From the NCBI RefSeq assembly GCF_015645445.1, contig NZ_JADOGI010000058.1:1-50312 (forward strand): a stretch of 50,312 bases of DNA, given 5' to 3'. Positions 18,351 to 28,154 of the stretch are shown here, piece by piece. This stretch comes from Nonomuraea cypriaca (GTDB lineage Bacteria; Actinomycetota; Actinomycetes; Streptosporangiales; Streptosporangiaceae). The notes under the pieces are model-generated. The model did no database searches and was not told where the DNA came from. It worked only from the letters and a program-made list of their open reading frames with translations. Numbering within the stretch: the first letter of the stretch is position 1; each line of letters starts with the position of its first letter. The translations under genes and the position numbers were made by a program.

Positions 18351-18652
18351 GTCCTCTCCGCCATCCGCCTCTCGGTTTCCCGCACCGCGGCCAGGATGCG
18401 GGGCGTCGACGCTGTGATGGACCCGGACACCAGGTGTTCGGCGCTGCCCCGTCGCTACGGTGGTCGAACCGAGCCCGCCGAAGTTCCGTCAGGTGTCGGG
18501 TGATCCAGATCGCGCCGCCGGATACGGTCGGCTGACCAGACGGAGAATCGACCCGGTCACGATGTGCACCGTGGGTGACAGTGCCGCGCCCTCTTCGATG
18601 CCGTCGGACCAGGTGCTCCGTCAGCCGCTGCGCTGACATGGGGTGGTTCACG
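18351..18652. other. Intergenic stretch before the S15 peptidase
   Basis: No gene recognised. A plus frame is open from 18575 into the peptidase, but its first 26 codons do not look like a signal peptide. A minus frame near 18440-18540 (WITRHLTELRRARFDHRSDG) is protein-like but unassigned. No terminator hairpin was found after the WD40 frame. Confidence 0.3.
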
Positions 18653-20776
18653 ATGACGCGAGGAGTGCCGCGGCTGCGGATCTCCGCTCTGCTGGTCGTC
18701 CCGGCTCTGGTGGGGCTGACCGCCGCCACCGGGATTGCCGGGCCGGCCACCGCCGACACACTCCCGGGGCCGGTCTTCGTCGACGGGCAGGCCCAGGTAG
18801 TGCCCGAGTTCGCCGATCCCGGCACCTGGATCCGGGAGCGGTTGTGGGTCGAGACCGAGTTCGACTCCGACGGCGACGGCCGGCGTGACCGCATGCACGT
18901 GGACGTGACCAGGCCGGGGCCGACCGCCGACGGGCTGAAGGTGCCGGTGATCTACGAGACCAGCCCGTACTTCGCCGGAACGGCCTCGACCCAGCGGCAG
19001 TACTTCTGGAACGTCAACACCGAGCTCGGCACGCAGCCTCCGCCCCGGACCTCACCGCCGCCGATCGCGCACAGGCCGGACCGGACGGCCGTGTCGACCA
19101 GCGAGCTCGGCACCTGGGTGCCGCGCGGTTTCGCGGTGGTGCACTCGGACTCGCCCGGCACCGGTCTGTCCGAGGGCTGCCCGACGGTGGGCGGGGCCAA
19201 CGAGTCGCTGGCCCCGAAGGCGATCGTCGACTGGTTGAACGGCCGGGCGAAGGGCTACACCAGCGTCGTCGGCGGTCAGCGGGTCTCGGCGACCGACTGG
19301 TCCACCGGCAAGGTCGGGATGACCGGTACGTCGTACAACGGAACGCTTCCGCTCTCGGCGGCGACGACCGGGGTCAGGGGGCTGGAGGCGATCATCCCGA
19401 TCGCGCCGAACACCTCCTACTACCACTACTACCGCTCGAACGGGCTGGTCCGGAACCCGGGCGGCTGGCCGGGCGAGGACATCGACTACTTATTCGACTA
19501 CATCAGCAGCGGCTATCCGGATCGCCGGGAATACTGCGCCCAGCACGTCCGAGTCGACCTGATGAACCGGCACCAGGACCGGGCAACCGGTGACTACAAC
19601 GACTTCTGGGCGGGGCGGGACCTCCTCAACGCGGTGCGCGGGGTCCGGGCGGCCACTCTGATGGCGCACGCCTTCAACGACTGGAACGTGGTGCCGGAGC
19701 ACAGTGTCCGGATCCTCACCGCGCTGAAGGCGCAGGGCACACCGGTGCAGGCGTACTTCCACCAGGGCGGGCACGGTGGTGCGCCGCCGCTGGACATGCG
19801 TAACCGCTGGTTCACCCGCTATCTCTACGGAGTACGCAACGGCGTCGAGAATGATCCGCGGGCCTGGATCGTCCGTAACGAGACGGGGGAGAGCCGGCTC
19901 ACGCCGTACGCCGACTATCCGAACCCGGCGGCGGCGCCGGTCAGCCTGACGTTGCAGCGCGGCGGCAGCACCGCCGGCGGGCTGACCTCGCTGGCCCGGG
20001 CGGACAGCGGCACCGAGCAACTCGTCGACGCCGGTAACCTGGCCTGCGGCGCCGGCACCCTGGCCACCCAGATGTCGGAGCACCGGCTGCTCTACGTCAC
20101 TCCTGAACTCAGCGCGCCCGTGCACATCTCCGGCACCACGCAGGTCCGGATCCGGCTGGCCGCGAGCAAGCCGGCGGCGAACCTGTCGATCGCGCTGGTC
20201 CGGTTGCCGTGGACCAGCGGCGCGGACTGCGAGTCCAGCACCCGCGGCTCGACGACCAGCATTATCACCCGGGGCTGGGCCGACCCGCAGAACAACCGTT
20301 CGCTGCGGCACAGCGACCCACTCGAGCCCGGCGAGTTCGTCGAGCTCACCGTGCCGTTGCAGCCGGACGACCAGGTCATTCCCGCCGGGTCGCGGATCGG
20401 GCTGATGATCTTTTCGACCGACCACGAGTTCACCCTGCATCCAGAGCCGGGCACCGTGCTCACCGTCGACCTGGCCAGAACGTCGGTCGAGCTGCCCGTC
20501 GTCGGCGGGCCGCCGGCGATGCCGATCTGCGCCGAGCCGGACGTCCGGCCGACGGTGGTGGTCGGCGGGATCGACAGCGGGGTGCCGAACCGGTCGCTGG
20601 CCGGCACCTGCACGGTCAACGACCACATCCTGGACACGGAGGAGTGGCCGAACCACGGCCAGTTCGTCCGGCACGTGACCGAAGTCGCCGGCGGGCTCGT
20701 CGCGGCGGAGGTGATCAACGCCGGGGAGCGGTCCGCACTCGTCCGGGCCGCCGCCCAGTCGAAGGTCGGCAAGTGA
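18653..20776 (+). CDS. Secreted Xaa-Pro dipeptidyl-peptidase-like hydrolase (S15)
   Basis: A 707-residue secreted enzyme. A Sec signal (RLRISALLVVPALVGLTAA, cleavage near ATA) is followed by an S15/CocE alpha/beta hydrolase: substrate region IYETSPYFAG, nucleophile Ser227 in GTSYNG, Asp343 in HAFNDW and His374 in QGGHGG. From about 410 a beta-jelly-roll domain typical of X-Pro peptidases follows (PVHISGTTQVRIRLAAS, PAGSRIGLMIFSTD). The family releases Xaa-Pro dipeptides, and related members act on esters. ATG 18653 is chosen because the GGGGTGG upstream fits and the signal begins there. Two secreted metalloproteases follow on the same strand 56 and 27 bp apart, so the three may form a secreted proteolysis operon. 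Confidence 0.85.
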   Translation: MTRGVPRLRISALLVVPALVGLTAATGIAGPATADTLPGPVFVDGQAQVVPEFADPGTWIRERLWVETEFDSDGDGRRDRMHVDVTRPGPTADGLKVPVIYETSPYFAGTASTQRQYFWNVNTELGTQPPPRTSPPPIAHRPDRTAVSTSELGTWVPRGFAVVHSDSPGTGLSEGCPTVGGANESLAPKAIVDWLNGRAKGYTSVVGGQRVSATDWSTGKVGMTGTSYNGTLPLSAATTGVRGLEAIIPIAPNTSYYHYYRSNGLVRNPGGWPGEDIDYLFDYISSGYPDRREYCAQHVRVDLMNRHQDRATGDYNDFWAGRDLLNAVRGVRAATLMAHAFNDWNVVPEHSVRILTALKAQGTPVQAYFHQGGHGGAPPLDMRNRWFTRYLYGVRNGVENDPRAWIVRNETGESRLTPYADYPNPAAAPVSLTLQRGGSTAGGLTSLARADSGTEQLVDAGNLACGAGTLATQMSEHRLLYVTPELSAPVHISGTTQVRIRLAASKPAANLSIALVRLPWTSGADCESSTRGSTTSIITRGWADPQNNRSLRHSDPLEPGEFVELTVPLQPDDQVIPAGSRIGLMIFSTDHEFTLHPEPGTVLTVDLARTSVELPVVGGPPAMPICAEPDVRPTVVVGGIDSGVPNRSLAGTCTVNDHILDTEEWPNHGQFVRHVTEVAGGLVAAEVINAGERSALVRAAAQSKVGK

Positions 20777-20832
20777 GCCCCGTGACCACCCGTCGTCGGG
20801 CGTACGGCACACCACTGGATCGGGAGGCAGAC

Positions 20833-22071
20833 ATGCGGAGAATCGGCTCGCTGCTCGGTGCGCTGCTCCTGGCAGCCGGCGCCGCCATCGTTCCCGCAAC
20901 GGCGGCGGTCGCCTCGACAGAGCCGGCGGTCGAACGCGTTGAACCGGCGCAGGGGTGCGTGTTGCCCGGCGCGGCCGGCGTGCCGGCCGGCGACGACAGG
21001 AAGAGATGGTGGGGTGACGAGGGCCGCGAAACCGATGGGGAACGGTTCGTGCGACCGGTGGGGACGATCCGGGCGGTCATGTTGTTCGTGGACTTCCCGA
21101 ACGCCCGCGCGGAGAACAACGCGGCGCCGTACGACACCACAGCGGCCTATCACGATTTCCTGGCGCCGTCTGCCGACTGGTTCCGGCGCTCCTCGTCCGG
21201 ACGGCTCGACCTGCGGATCAGCGCGGTGCCGAAGTGGTTCCGCATGCCGCTGGCGGACAGCGAGTACGGGATCGCGCGGGACATGCCGTTGCGGACCCAG
21301 ACGCGGTACATCCGCCAGGCGGTGGAACTCGCGGACGCGGACGTTGATTTCTCCGACTACGACCTGGTCTACGTCGTGCCGTCGCGCAACGCGGCCAACA
21401 TCCCGCTGTCACCCGCGTACGTCAACGGCGGCGACGATCGGATCGCCGCCGACGGTACGTGGGTGGACCAGGGCGTGACGTTCGGGCGGGACATGTGGAA
21501 CTGGGGCTTCAAGATCCTGGTCCACGAGACGGGCCACACGTTCGGCCTTCCTGATCTGTACGTCGAGCCCGGAGATACCCACGCCGCAGTCCGGGGCTGG
21601 GACCTGATGGGCAACATCGGCGGGCGGCAACCGGAGTTCCTGGCCTGGCACAAGCTGAAGTTGGACTGGCTGCGCGACGGCCAGATCGACTGCGTGACGG
21701 AGGCCGGCACGACCCGGCACCGAATCGGGCCGGTGGAGCGCGCCGGCGGTGGCAAGGCGGTGGTCGTACGCACCGGCGAAACGACCGCGTACGTGATCGA
21801 AAGCCGCCGGCCGATCGGTCACGACACCGAGGCGTGCAGCTCGGGGGTCCTGGTCTACGCGATCGACTCGCGGTTGCGCTCCGGACAGGCGCCGGTCCGG
21901 ATCATCGATGCGTCCCCGGGATCCACCCAGACCGCCACCTGCCACGACCTCGACATCGCGACCCTACGGGCCGGCGCCGTCTCGGCCCTGACCCTGCCGG
22001 ACGGGACAACCGTCGAGGTCGTACGCGAGTCCAACCAGCTCGACACCGTCGTCGTGACCAAGCGGCGGTAG
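20833..22071 (+). CDS. Secreted zinc metalloprotease, M6-like (first of tandem pair)
   Basis: A 412-residue exported protein with a Sec signal (1-about 30, ending TAAVAS). The zinc motif is HETGHTFGLPDL, with His231 and His235 and catalytic Glu232, then GWDLMG downstream, as in M6 (immune-inhibitor-A-like) proteases. A C-terminal beta-rich region with paired Cys (ACSSG, ATCHDLD) follows. GGGAGG five bases before ATG 20833 fixes the start. The next gene is a clear paralogue with the same layout, so the pair arose by tandem duplication. Substrate unknown; the neighbouring S15 peptidase suggests shared peptide breakdown. Confidence 0.82.
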   Translation: MRRIGSLLGALLLAAGAAIVPATAAVASTEPAVERVEPAQGCVLPGAAGVPAGDDRKRWWGDEGRETDGERFVRPVGTIRAVMLFVDFPNARAENNAAPYDTTAAYHDFLAPSADWFRRSSSGRLDLRISAVPKWFRMPLADSEYGIARDMPLRTQTRYIRQAVELADADVDFSDYDLVYVVPSRNAANIPLSPAYVNGGDDRIAADGTWVDQGVTFGRDMWNWGFKILVHETGHTFGLPDLYVEPGDTHAAVRGWDLMGNIGGRQPEFLAWHKLKLDWLRDGQIDCVTEAGTTRHRIGPVERAGGGKAVVVRTGETTAYVIESRRPIGHDTEACSSGVLVYAIDSRLRSGQAPVRIIDASPGSTQTATCHDLDIATLRAGAVSALTLPDGTTVEVVRESNQLDTVVVTKRR

Positions 22072-22098
22072 TGCCGGCTCATCGGAAGGAGGGATCCC

Positions 22099-23439
22099 TT
22101 GAGGATACGATCGGTAGCTCTGGCGGCCGTGCTCGGTACGCTCGCGGCGGCCGGCCTTGCGGTAATCCCGGCCGACGTTGCGGCAGCCGCCGCCACGGAG
22201 CCGACGGCGGTGACGGCCACGGAGCCGACGGCGGTGACGGCCACGGAGCCGACGGCGGTGACGCCGGGCAGACCGGAGCCTGCCCGTGCGTGCGAGATCA
22301 GCAGGCCGCCTGAGGGGTGGCCCGACGGGACCAGCGCCGGTTTCGACACGAACCTGCACCACGGGATAGACAGCGACTGGGATCTGCACGTTCGACCCAT
22401 GGGCGACGTTCCCGCGATCATGCTCTTCGTGGACTTCCCGAACGCGACCGCCGGCGCGAACGAGGCCCCGTACGACGGTGTCGACGCCTACCACGACTTC
22501 CTGGCGCCGAGCGCCGACTGGTTCGAACGTTCGTCGTACGGTCGGTTCAGACTGCGGATCACACCCGTGCGGAAGTGGTTCCACCTGCCCAAGCCGGACG
22601 TCGACTACGGCATCGCGCGGGACACCTTCACGGTCGAGAACCAGCTCGCGTACGTCCGCGAGGTGGTGGAGCTGGCCGACGCGGAGGTCGACTTCTCGGG
22701 ATATCGCCTGTTGTACATCGTGCCGTCGAAGAACGCGCGCGACATCGCCTTCTCCCCGGAGTTCAACGACTACACGCGGGCGATCGTCGCGGACGGCACG
22801 GTGCTGAAGAACGGCGCGACATTCGGCCAGGACATGTGGGGGTGGGGATACAAGATTCTCAACCACGAGACCGGCCACGCGCTCTCGCTGCCCGAGTCCT
22901 ACAACGCGTCGGGAATCGGCGGTACGCACAGCTACGTCGGCGGTTGGGACCTGATGGGCGACATCTCCGGTCGGGCTCCGGAGCTGATGGCCTGGAACAA
23001 ATGGAAACTGGGCTGGCTTCGTCCGCCGCAGGTCGGCTGCGTCACCCGCGGCGGCGTGACCGAGCACAGGCTGACCCCGATCGAGGTTGGCGGCCCACCG
23101 GGGAACTCGCCGAAGCTGGTGGTCGTGCGCACCGGCACCTACACGGCCTGGGTGGCGGAGCTGCGGCGGAACCTGGTCAACGACGACTCCACGATCTGTG
23201 ACCCCGGCGTACTCGTCTATCAAGTCGACGCCTCGATCCCGAACGGCGACGGCTCGATCAAGGTCCACGACGCGAAGCCGGACTCGGGACGGCAGGGGTC
23301 GTGCACCGAACTCGACATCGGGACGCTCGGCCTCGGAGCGGGGGAGAACCCGGTGTTCCGCGACCCGGCGACGGGCGTGACCATCGAGGTCGTGAAGGAG
23401 TCCACAGGGAGCGCCGTGGTCCGGGTGACCAAGGAGTGA
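22099..23439 (+). CDS. Secreted zinc metalloprotease, M6-like (second of tandem pair)
   Basis: A 446-residue paralogue of the preceding protease, sharing AIMLFVDFPNA, YHDFLAPSADWF, DYGIARD, HETGH (His256, His260) and GWDLMG. TTG 22099 is the start: AAGGAGGG lies 5-6 bases upstream and the frame begins with a signal peptide. It differs from its neighbour by a linker right after the signal peptide, encoded by three perfect 24-bp repeats (ATEPTAVT three times). In place of the first copy's HTFGLPDLY this one has HALSLPESYN, so the residue after the second His that often completes the zinc site differs between the copies. Confidence 0.82.
   Translation: MRIRSVALAAVLGTLAAAGLAVIPADVAAAAATEPTAVTATEPTAVTATEPTAVTPGRPEPARACEISRPPEGWPDGTSAGFDTNLHHGIDSDWDLHVRPMGDVPAIMLFVDFPNATAGANEAPYDGVDAYHDFLAPSADWFERSSYGRFRLRITPVRKWFHLPKPDVDYGIARDTFTVENQLAYVREVVELADAEVDFSGYRLLYIVPSKNARDIAFSPEFNDYTRAIVADGTVLKNGATFGQDMWGWGYKILNHETGHALSLPESYNASGIGGTHSYVGGWDLMGDISGRAPELMAWNKWKLGWLRPPQVGCVTRGGVTEHRLTPIEVGGPPGNSPKLVVVRTGTYTAWVAELRRNLVNDDSTICDPGVLVYQVDASIPNGDGSIKVHDAKPDSGRQGSCTELDIGTLGLGAGENPVFRDPATGVTIEVVKESTGSAVVRVTKE
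22192..22263 (+). repeat. Three perfect 24-bp tandem repeats within the second protease
   Basis: The units 22192-22215, 22216-22239 and 22240-22263 are identical and encode the octapeptide ATEPTAVT in frame. They form a Thr/Pro-rich linker between the signal peptide and the mature domain and are absent from the paralogue upstream. The copy number probably varies between strains. Confidence 0.85.
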
Positions 23440-23534
23440 GGCCCGGCCGCAGGTCAGGTGATGTGACGCGGATTTTGGCGCCGCACCGGCCTACGCCGGC
23501 ACCTGACGTCGCTGCTTGGCGACTTCCTCTCCTG

Positions 23535-23697
23535 GGCCATCACGCGGTGGGCCCCGATCCCGCCGACCGCGTTGTCGCCAGTCCGCTGCTGACATCGGAC
23601 TTGTACGGCATGCCTGACACCTTGATCGTGACCGCCGAGGGTGCGCATGACCTGGCGGATGGCTTCACCGCTGCGCTCGCGCGAGACGGGCACCACC
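23535..23697 (+). pseudogene. Fragment of an HSL-type alpha/beta hydrolase (esterase)
   Basis: The plus strand reads DPADRVVASPLLTSDLYGMP, then DTLIVTAEGAHDLADGFTAAL. This resembles the C-terminal third of hormone-sensitive-lipase-type esterases (SPLL...LPPTLVVTAE.DPLRDEG). The expected Asp in the DPLRD segment is partly lost, and the nucleophile and His regions are absent. It butts against a LacI remnant on the opposite strand. Confidence 0.4.
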
Positions 23698-23938
23698 ATA
23701 AGGGCGTCGACCAGGACACGGTCGATCGAGCGGAGCCGGACCGTCTCGACGTCGATGTCGTCGTTCGTGTCGACCGTGATGAGGCTGCGTCCTCCGCGAC
23801 CAGGCGCTGGGAGAACGCCGCTACGAGCTCGGCATTGCGATCGACGCCGGACAGAACGGGGCTAGCCGTGGGCACGGAGACATCGGCCTGCCGCGCGACC
23901 TCTTTGAGGCTGGTGCGCTTTGCGGCTCCGTGACCCAT
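23690..23938 (-). pseudogene. LacI-family regulator remnant, frameshifted and truncated
   Basis: From ATG 23938 the minus strand encodes a LacI DNA-binding start: RTSLKEVARQADVSVPTASP, VLSGVDRNAELVAAF. After about 50 residues the sense moves to another frame (SLITVDTNDDIDVETV, DRVLVDALMVVPVSRERSG), consistent with one missing base, then ends in the esterase fragment. The hinge and most of the sugar-binding core are gone. It is divergent from the NCS1-glycoside hydrolase pair, the usual place for a local regulator, so that operon has probably lost its own repressor. Confidence 0.6.
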
Positions 23939-23947
23939 TTGCCCGGT

Positions 23948-23979
23948 ATCGTAGCGCGGATTGACATGGGACGAATGTC
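23948..23979. promoter_or_regulatory. Divergent control region between the LacI remnant and the NCS1 gene
   Basis: GACAT (23963-23967) and ATGTC (23975-23979) form an inverted repeat around 7 bases, next to a plus-strand TTGACA (23961-23966). On the minus strand TACGAT (23953-23948) fits a -10 for the LacI remnant. It would suit a LacI operator, but it is imperfect and no other copy was seen. Confidence 0.35.
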
Positions 23980-24010
23980 CGTGTTTGTCGCTGGAAATGC
24001 ATGATCGAAA

Positions 24011-25537
24011 GTGACGGCCCTTGTGACCCACGACACGCTCGCTCAGAAGAAGCCTCTCGTCGAGACCAACGGTGTGAACCCCGTGCCCGACGACGAACGG
24101 CGCGGCAGCCCGCGCGGCCTGTTCGCCATCTGGTTCGCCTGGAACATCTCCATCCTCGGCATCAGCTACGGCATCTACGTCTTCAGTCTCGGGCTGAGCG
24201 TGTCACAGGCGATCATCGCCGGCACGATCGGCTACCTCGTCTCGTCGGCGTTCGTGGGCATCCTCGCCGTCGGAGGTCCACGCACGGGCCTCCCGACCCT
24301 GACACAGACCCGGTTCGCCTTCGGCTTCACGGGCAACCGTGTGCCTGCCTTCTTCGCCTATCTGTCGAACATGGGGTGGAAGGTCACGATCATCACGCTC
24401 GCGTCCACGACCGGCGCCAACCTCTTCTCCAGGCTGTGGCCGGGCGTCTTCGCCGACTCCGACGGCAGCAGTTCGACCTTCACCATCGTGCTCTGGTTCG
24501 TGCTCGTGCTCGCCGTGACGATGACGGTCTCCGTCCTCGGCCACGAGCTGATCATGAAGGTGGAGGTCTGGGTCTCCTGGGTGACCGGCCTGATGACGGT
24601 GATCTTCCTTGCGCTGATCATCCCCCACATTGACTGGGCGCGCCTCGGCGACGCCCCGGCCGGCGGTCCTCTCGTCGTCGTCGGCGGGGCCATCATGGCC
24701 ATGACCCTCGTCGGCCTCGGCTTCCTCAACTACGGCGGCGATTTCGCCCGCTACCTGCCGCGCAAGACCCCGGCCGCGGGTGTCATCGGCTGGACGATCT
24801 CCGGTCTCTCCGTGCCTACCGTGATCCTGCTCGTGATCGGTGTGCTGCTTGCCGGGAGCGCCTCGAAACTCGGCGAGGAGGCGGCAGCGGATCCGATCAG
24901 CGCGCTGACCGACCTGCTCCCGCTGTGGTTCTTCATCCCGTTCTCGATCGTCATCGTGATCTCACTCGTCGCGGCCGCGATTACCGGCATCTACTCGTCC
25001 GGACTCGCGCTGCTGGCCATCGGCGTCCCGCTGCGCCGCTCGACCTCCACGGCGATCAACGCCCTCATCATCGCTGCCGGCGCCTTCTACCTGCTGTTCA
25101 TCTCGACCTCGTTCCTCGCGACGTTCCAGTCGTTCCTGTCCCTCATCGCCGTCATGATGGGGACGATGGGCGGTATCCAGATGATCGACTTCATCCGCCA
25201 GCGCCGCCTCGCCTGGAATACCGACATGGCCAGGCCCTTCGGCCACGGCGGACGGAACGGCCGGTGGACGGCGCTGGCCAGCCTCGGCGCCGGCACCGTC
25301 GTCGGTCTGGGCCTGGTGACAAGCGCGGACCCGAACTTCGCCCATGTCACCGGCTTCTTCCTGACCCACGAGGCCGAGGCCGGCGTCATCGGCGCGAGCA
25401 ACGTCGGTGTGGTGATCGCGATGGCTGTGGGCGCCGGGCTGTACGCGCTGATGACGTTCGGCTTCAAGCTTGACCCGAAGCCTGACTACTCGCGTGTGCC
25501 GGTGGAGCAACCGGCATCGAAGGCGGTCGAGCGGTGA
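24011..25537 (+). CDS. NCS1-family permease (purine/cytosine/allantoin-type)
   Basis: A 508-residue membrane transporter with about 12 hydrophobic segments. The family pattern is clear: an N-terminal WFAWNISILGISYG, then GLPTLTQTRFAFG, FLNYGGDFARYLP and a long run of helices. NCS1 proteins import nucleobases, allantoin, hydantoins or related compounds with cations. The start is GTG 24011 (a second GTG at 24023 is possible; neither has a strong ribosome site). The stop overlaps the glycoside hydrolase start by 4 bp, so they are coupled. An NCS1 permease coupled to a glycosidase is unusual and hints that the natural substrate is a base-sugar conjugate or unusual glycoside. Confidence 0.88.
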   Translation: MTALVTHDTLAQKKPLVETNGVNPVPDDERRGSPRGLFAIWFAWNISILGISYGIYVFSLGLSVSQAIIAGTIGYLVSSAFVGILAVGGPRTGLPTLTQTRFAFGFTGNRVPAFFAYLSNMGWKVTIITLASTTGANLFSRLWPGVFADSDGSSSTFTIVLWFVLVLAVTMTVSVLGHELIMKVEVWVSWVTGLMTVIFLALIIPHIDWARLGDAPAGGPLVVVGGAIMAMTLVGLGFLNYGGDFARYLPRKTPAAGVIGWTISGLSVPTVILLVIGVLLAGSASKLGEEAAADPISALTDLLPLWFFIPFSIVIVISLVAAAITGIYSSGLALLAIGVPLRRSTSTAINALIIAAGAFYLLFISTSFLATFQSFLSLIAVMMGTMGGIQMIDFIRQRRLAWNTDMARPFGHGGRNGRWTALASLGAGTVVGLGLVTSADPNFAHVTGFFLTHEAEAGVIGASNVGVVIAMAVGAGLYALMTFGFKLDPKPDYSRVPVEQPASKAVER

Positions 25538-28154
25538 CGATCGAGCCCTCCGCCGAGAAACTCGAGCGCTTCCGCGACCCGGATTTCTGGCATCGCCCCG
25601 CCAACTACTGGTTCTGGCACCGCATCCCGACCGAGGACGAGATCCTCGAGCAGCTCACGACGATGCGGCAGGCCGGCTACGGCTCGTTCCAGGTGGCGGT
25701 GCGCCTGTCCTGGCCGCTGCGGGAGTACCTGTCCCGAGAGCACCTCGCGGCGGTCAGGACCACCGCGAACACGGCCCGCTGGCTCGGGCTCCGCATGGGC
25801 ATCTACGACGACTACAACTGGCTCTCCGGTCATGCGGGAGGGAAGACCGTCACCGGCCACGACTCCTTCCGCGAGAGCCACCTTTTCTGGACGGCGTCGA
25901 CGGTCGCCGACGGCCGCGCGGAGTTGACCGTCAGCGGTATCCATGCCACCGATGTCGACTGGTTGCTGGAGCAGGGCGCGGAGTGGGTCTTCGACGGCGG
26001 GTCGCCACGCTGGGCGGACTGGGAACTGCAGGGTGTCTTCCTGCGTTCGGACGACGGCGAGGACCGGGACGTGACCGATCGCGCCACGATCGCCCGCAGT
26101 CGCCCCGACGGGGCGACGGTCGCCGTCGAGCTGCCCGGCGCCCCTGCCGGCGCGCGCGTGGCCGCCGCGCTGTCCGCGCGCTGCGCGACCTCCCGCATGA
26201 TCGACTATCTGGAGCCGGCTGCGGCGCGCCGGTTCACGGAGGTCGGGCTCCAGCCGTACGTGGACGCTCTGAGCGACCACATCGGCGACACCGTGATGTA
26301 CGTGTTCTTCGACCAGCCGCACTCCTGCTTCTGGGACTGGACGGAGCGGACAGGGACGCTCGGGTCGTCGCTCATGTACTCGAAAACGCTCCGCGAGGCC
26401 GCCGATCGGGAGTTCGACGGCGGGTGGCGCGGGATCCTGCCGGCGCTCCTCTCCGACGATGCCGGACAGGCGCGGACACGGGCACGCCTTTTCTCCCTCT
26501 ACGCCGCGACGGCGACGTACGCCTTCTTCGGCACCGTCGCCGACTGGTGCCACGAGCACGGGCTCCTCTTCTCCGGGCACGAAGTGCTCGCCCACGTGGG
26601 GTCATGGGACATCACCGACACCGTGATCGCCGACGACGTGCGCGCCAACTTCGGCATGGACTACTTCGCGATCGACGGATTCCGGGACGTGACCGCTGTG
26701 GACGCGCGGAACAACGACGCCCAGCTGAGCGCCAAGTTCGGAGACTCGGTGGCGCGCGCCCACGGGCGCAGCGGGTGCATCGTCGAGCAGTACTACGCGC
26801 GGGTCGAGCCGGGCACGCACTTCGGGGCAGGGCAGTGGGAGCTGAGGCTGTCGGACATGCGCGCGCAGGCGATCCGCCACCACCTGCTCGGCGCGCGACA
26901 GTTCCTCGAGCACGCGTTCTGGCTCACGGACGGCGACGAGCGGGACGGCCTCGAGGCGCTGTTCGTCAACCCGCGCTTCGACTTTCCGCCCGGGATGAAC
27001 TTCGAGCCCTGGTTCGGGCATCATCGCGCGTTCGCGGACGAGTCCGCGGCGCTGTCGCAGTTCCTCGACGAGTTCGAGCCCGACGCGGACGTCGCTCTCG
27101 TCTATCCGCTGAGCACGACGCCGGGCACGGCCCGACGCATCCCGCTGGTGCGCACTTCGCCGTGTGGGCGGAGACCATGGCGCGTCACGGCGTGCCGTAC
27201 CGGATCGTGGACGAGAGGGCCGTCGCCGGATCGCGCAGCGACCGCGCCCACATCCGCATCGGCGACGCCGAATACCGATGCGTCGTCCTCCCGGGTGTGC
27301 AGCTGACGCTGGCCGAATCCCTCGGTGAAGCTCTCGCCAGGGCCCGCGCGGCCGGGGTGCGGGTCGTGACGTCCGGGCCGACGCTCGCCACCGGCGACGG
27401 CGATGGTGCCGGCGAGGAGGACGGGGTCGGCGAGCCGGCGGCTCCCCCCGCTCCCGAGGATGTGCTCGAGCTCCTCCGCGACCTGCGCGGGCGCGACGCG
27501 ATCGCGATCACGTCGGTGGATCGCAGGACCCTCTGGACGCGGGCCGGCCGTGACCGGGACGCGACCCTGTACGCGGCCGCCTTCAACGACGCCGACACGC
27601 CGGCCCATCTGGTCGTGGGGCTCCCGGAGGGGAGATGGCGCCTCTCCCGTTGGACCCCCTCGACCGGCCAGGTCGAAACCCGCGACGCCGACCGCTTGTC
27701 CGTGCTGCGCGTCGACGCGCAGGAAATCGTCTGTGTCAGCGCGGTGCGTGTGCCCGAGAGCGAGATCCCTCTGACGGACGGATGGACGGTCGCGGTTGCC
27801 GGCCGGGAGGGGGCGCCCGTCAGTATGGAGGCGCTGCTCCCTGAGCCGCTGGACGATGCGGCCACCTACGTCCGGCAGGTGCAGGTCCCGCTGGGAGAAT
27901 GGGAGCTCGTGCTCGACGGCGTGCGGGACGCCGTTGAGGTGTTCGCCGACGGCGAGTCGGTCGGGCGGGCCGCGTGGCCGCCGTACCGCTTCGCTCTCGA
28001 CCGGTTCGCCGGTCGGCAGGTGCGGCTCGAGATCGTCGTGGCGCCGAGCGCTGCGGACCGCTACTACCGCGGATCCCCGTTGCGGGGACGGTCCTCGATC
28101 CGATCGGGCATCAGCCGGCCGCCGCGACTCGTGCGTCCGACGATCGGCGACTGA
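25534..28154 (+). pseudogene. Glycoside hydrolase, GH106-like, broken by one frameshift
   Basis: The two frames together encode about 870 residues. Frame one (25534-about 27130) starts RFRDPDFWHRPANYWFWH, a pattern like the N-terminus of GH106 alpha-L-rhamnosidases, and carries the catalytic-type barrel (YVFFDQPHSCFWDW, GHEVLAHVGSWD). Frame two (about 27115-28154) continues with HFAVWAETMARHG and PYRIVDERAV and ends with a galactose-binding-like beta domain (VPLGEWELVLDGVRDAVEVF). Restoring one base between 27110 and 27160 would rejoin them. No signal peptide is seen, so the enzyme would act inside the cell on imported material. Family assignment is moderate. The frameshift may be real or a sequencing error. 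Confidence 0.6.
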
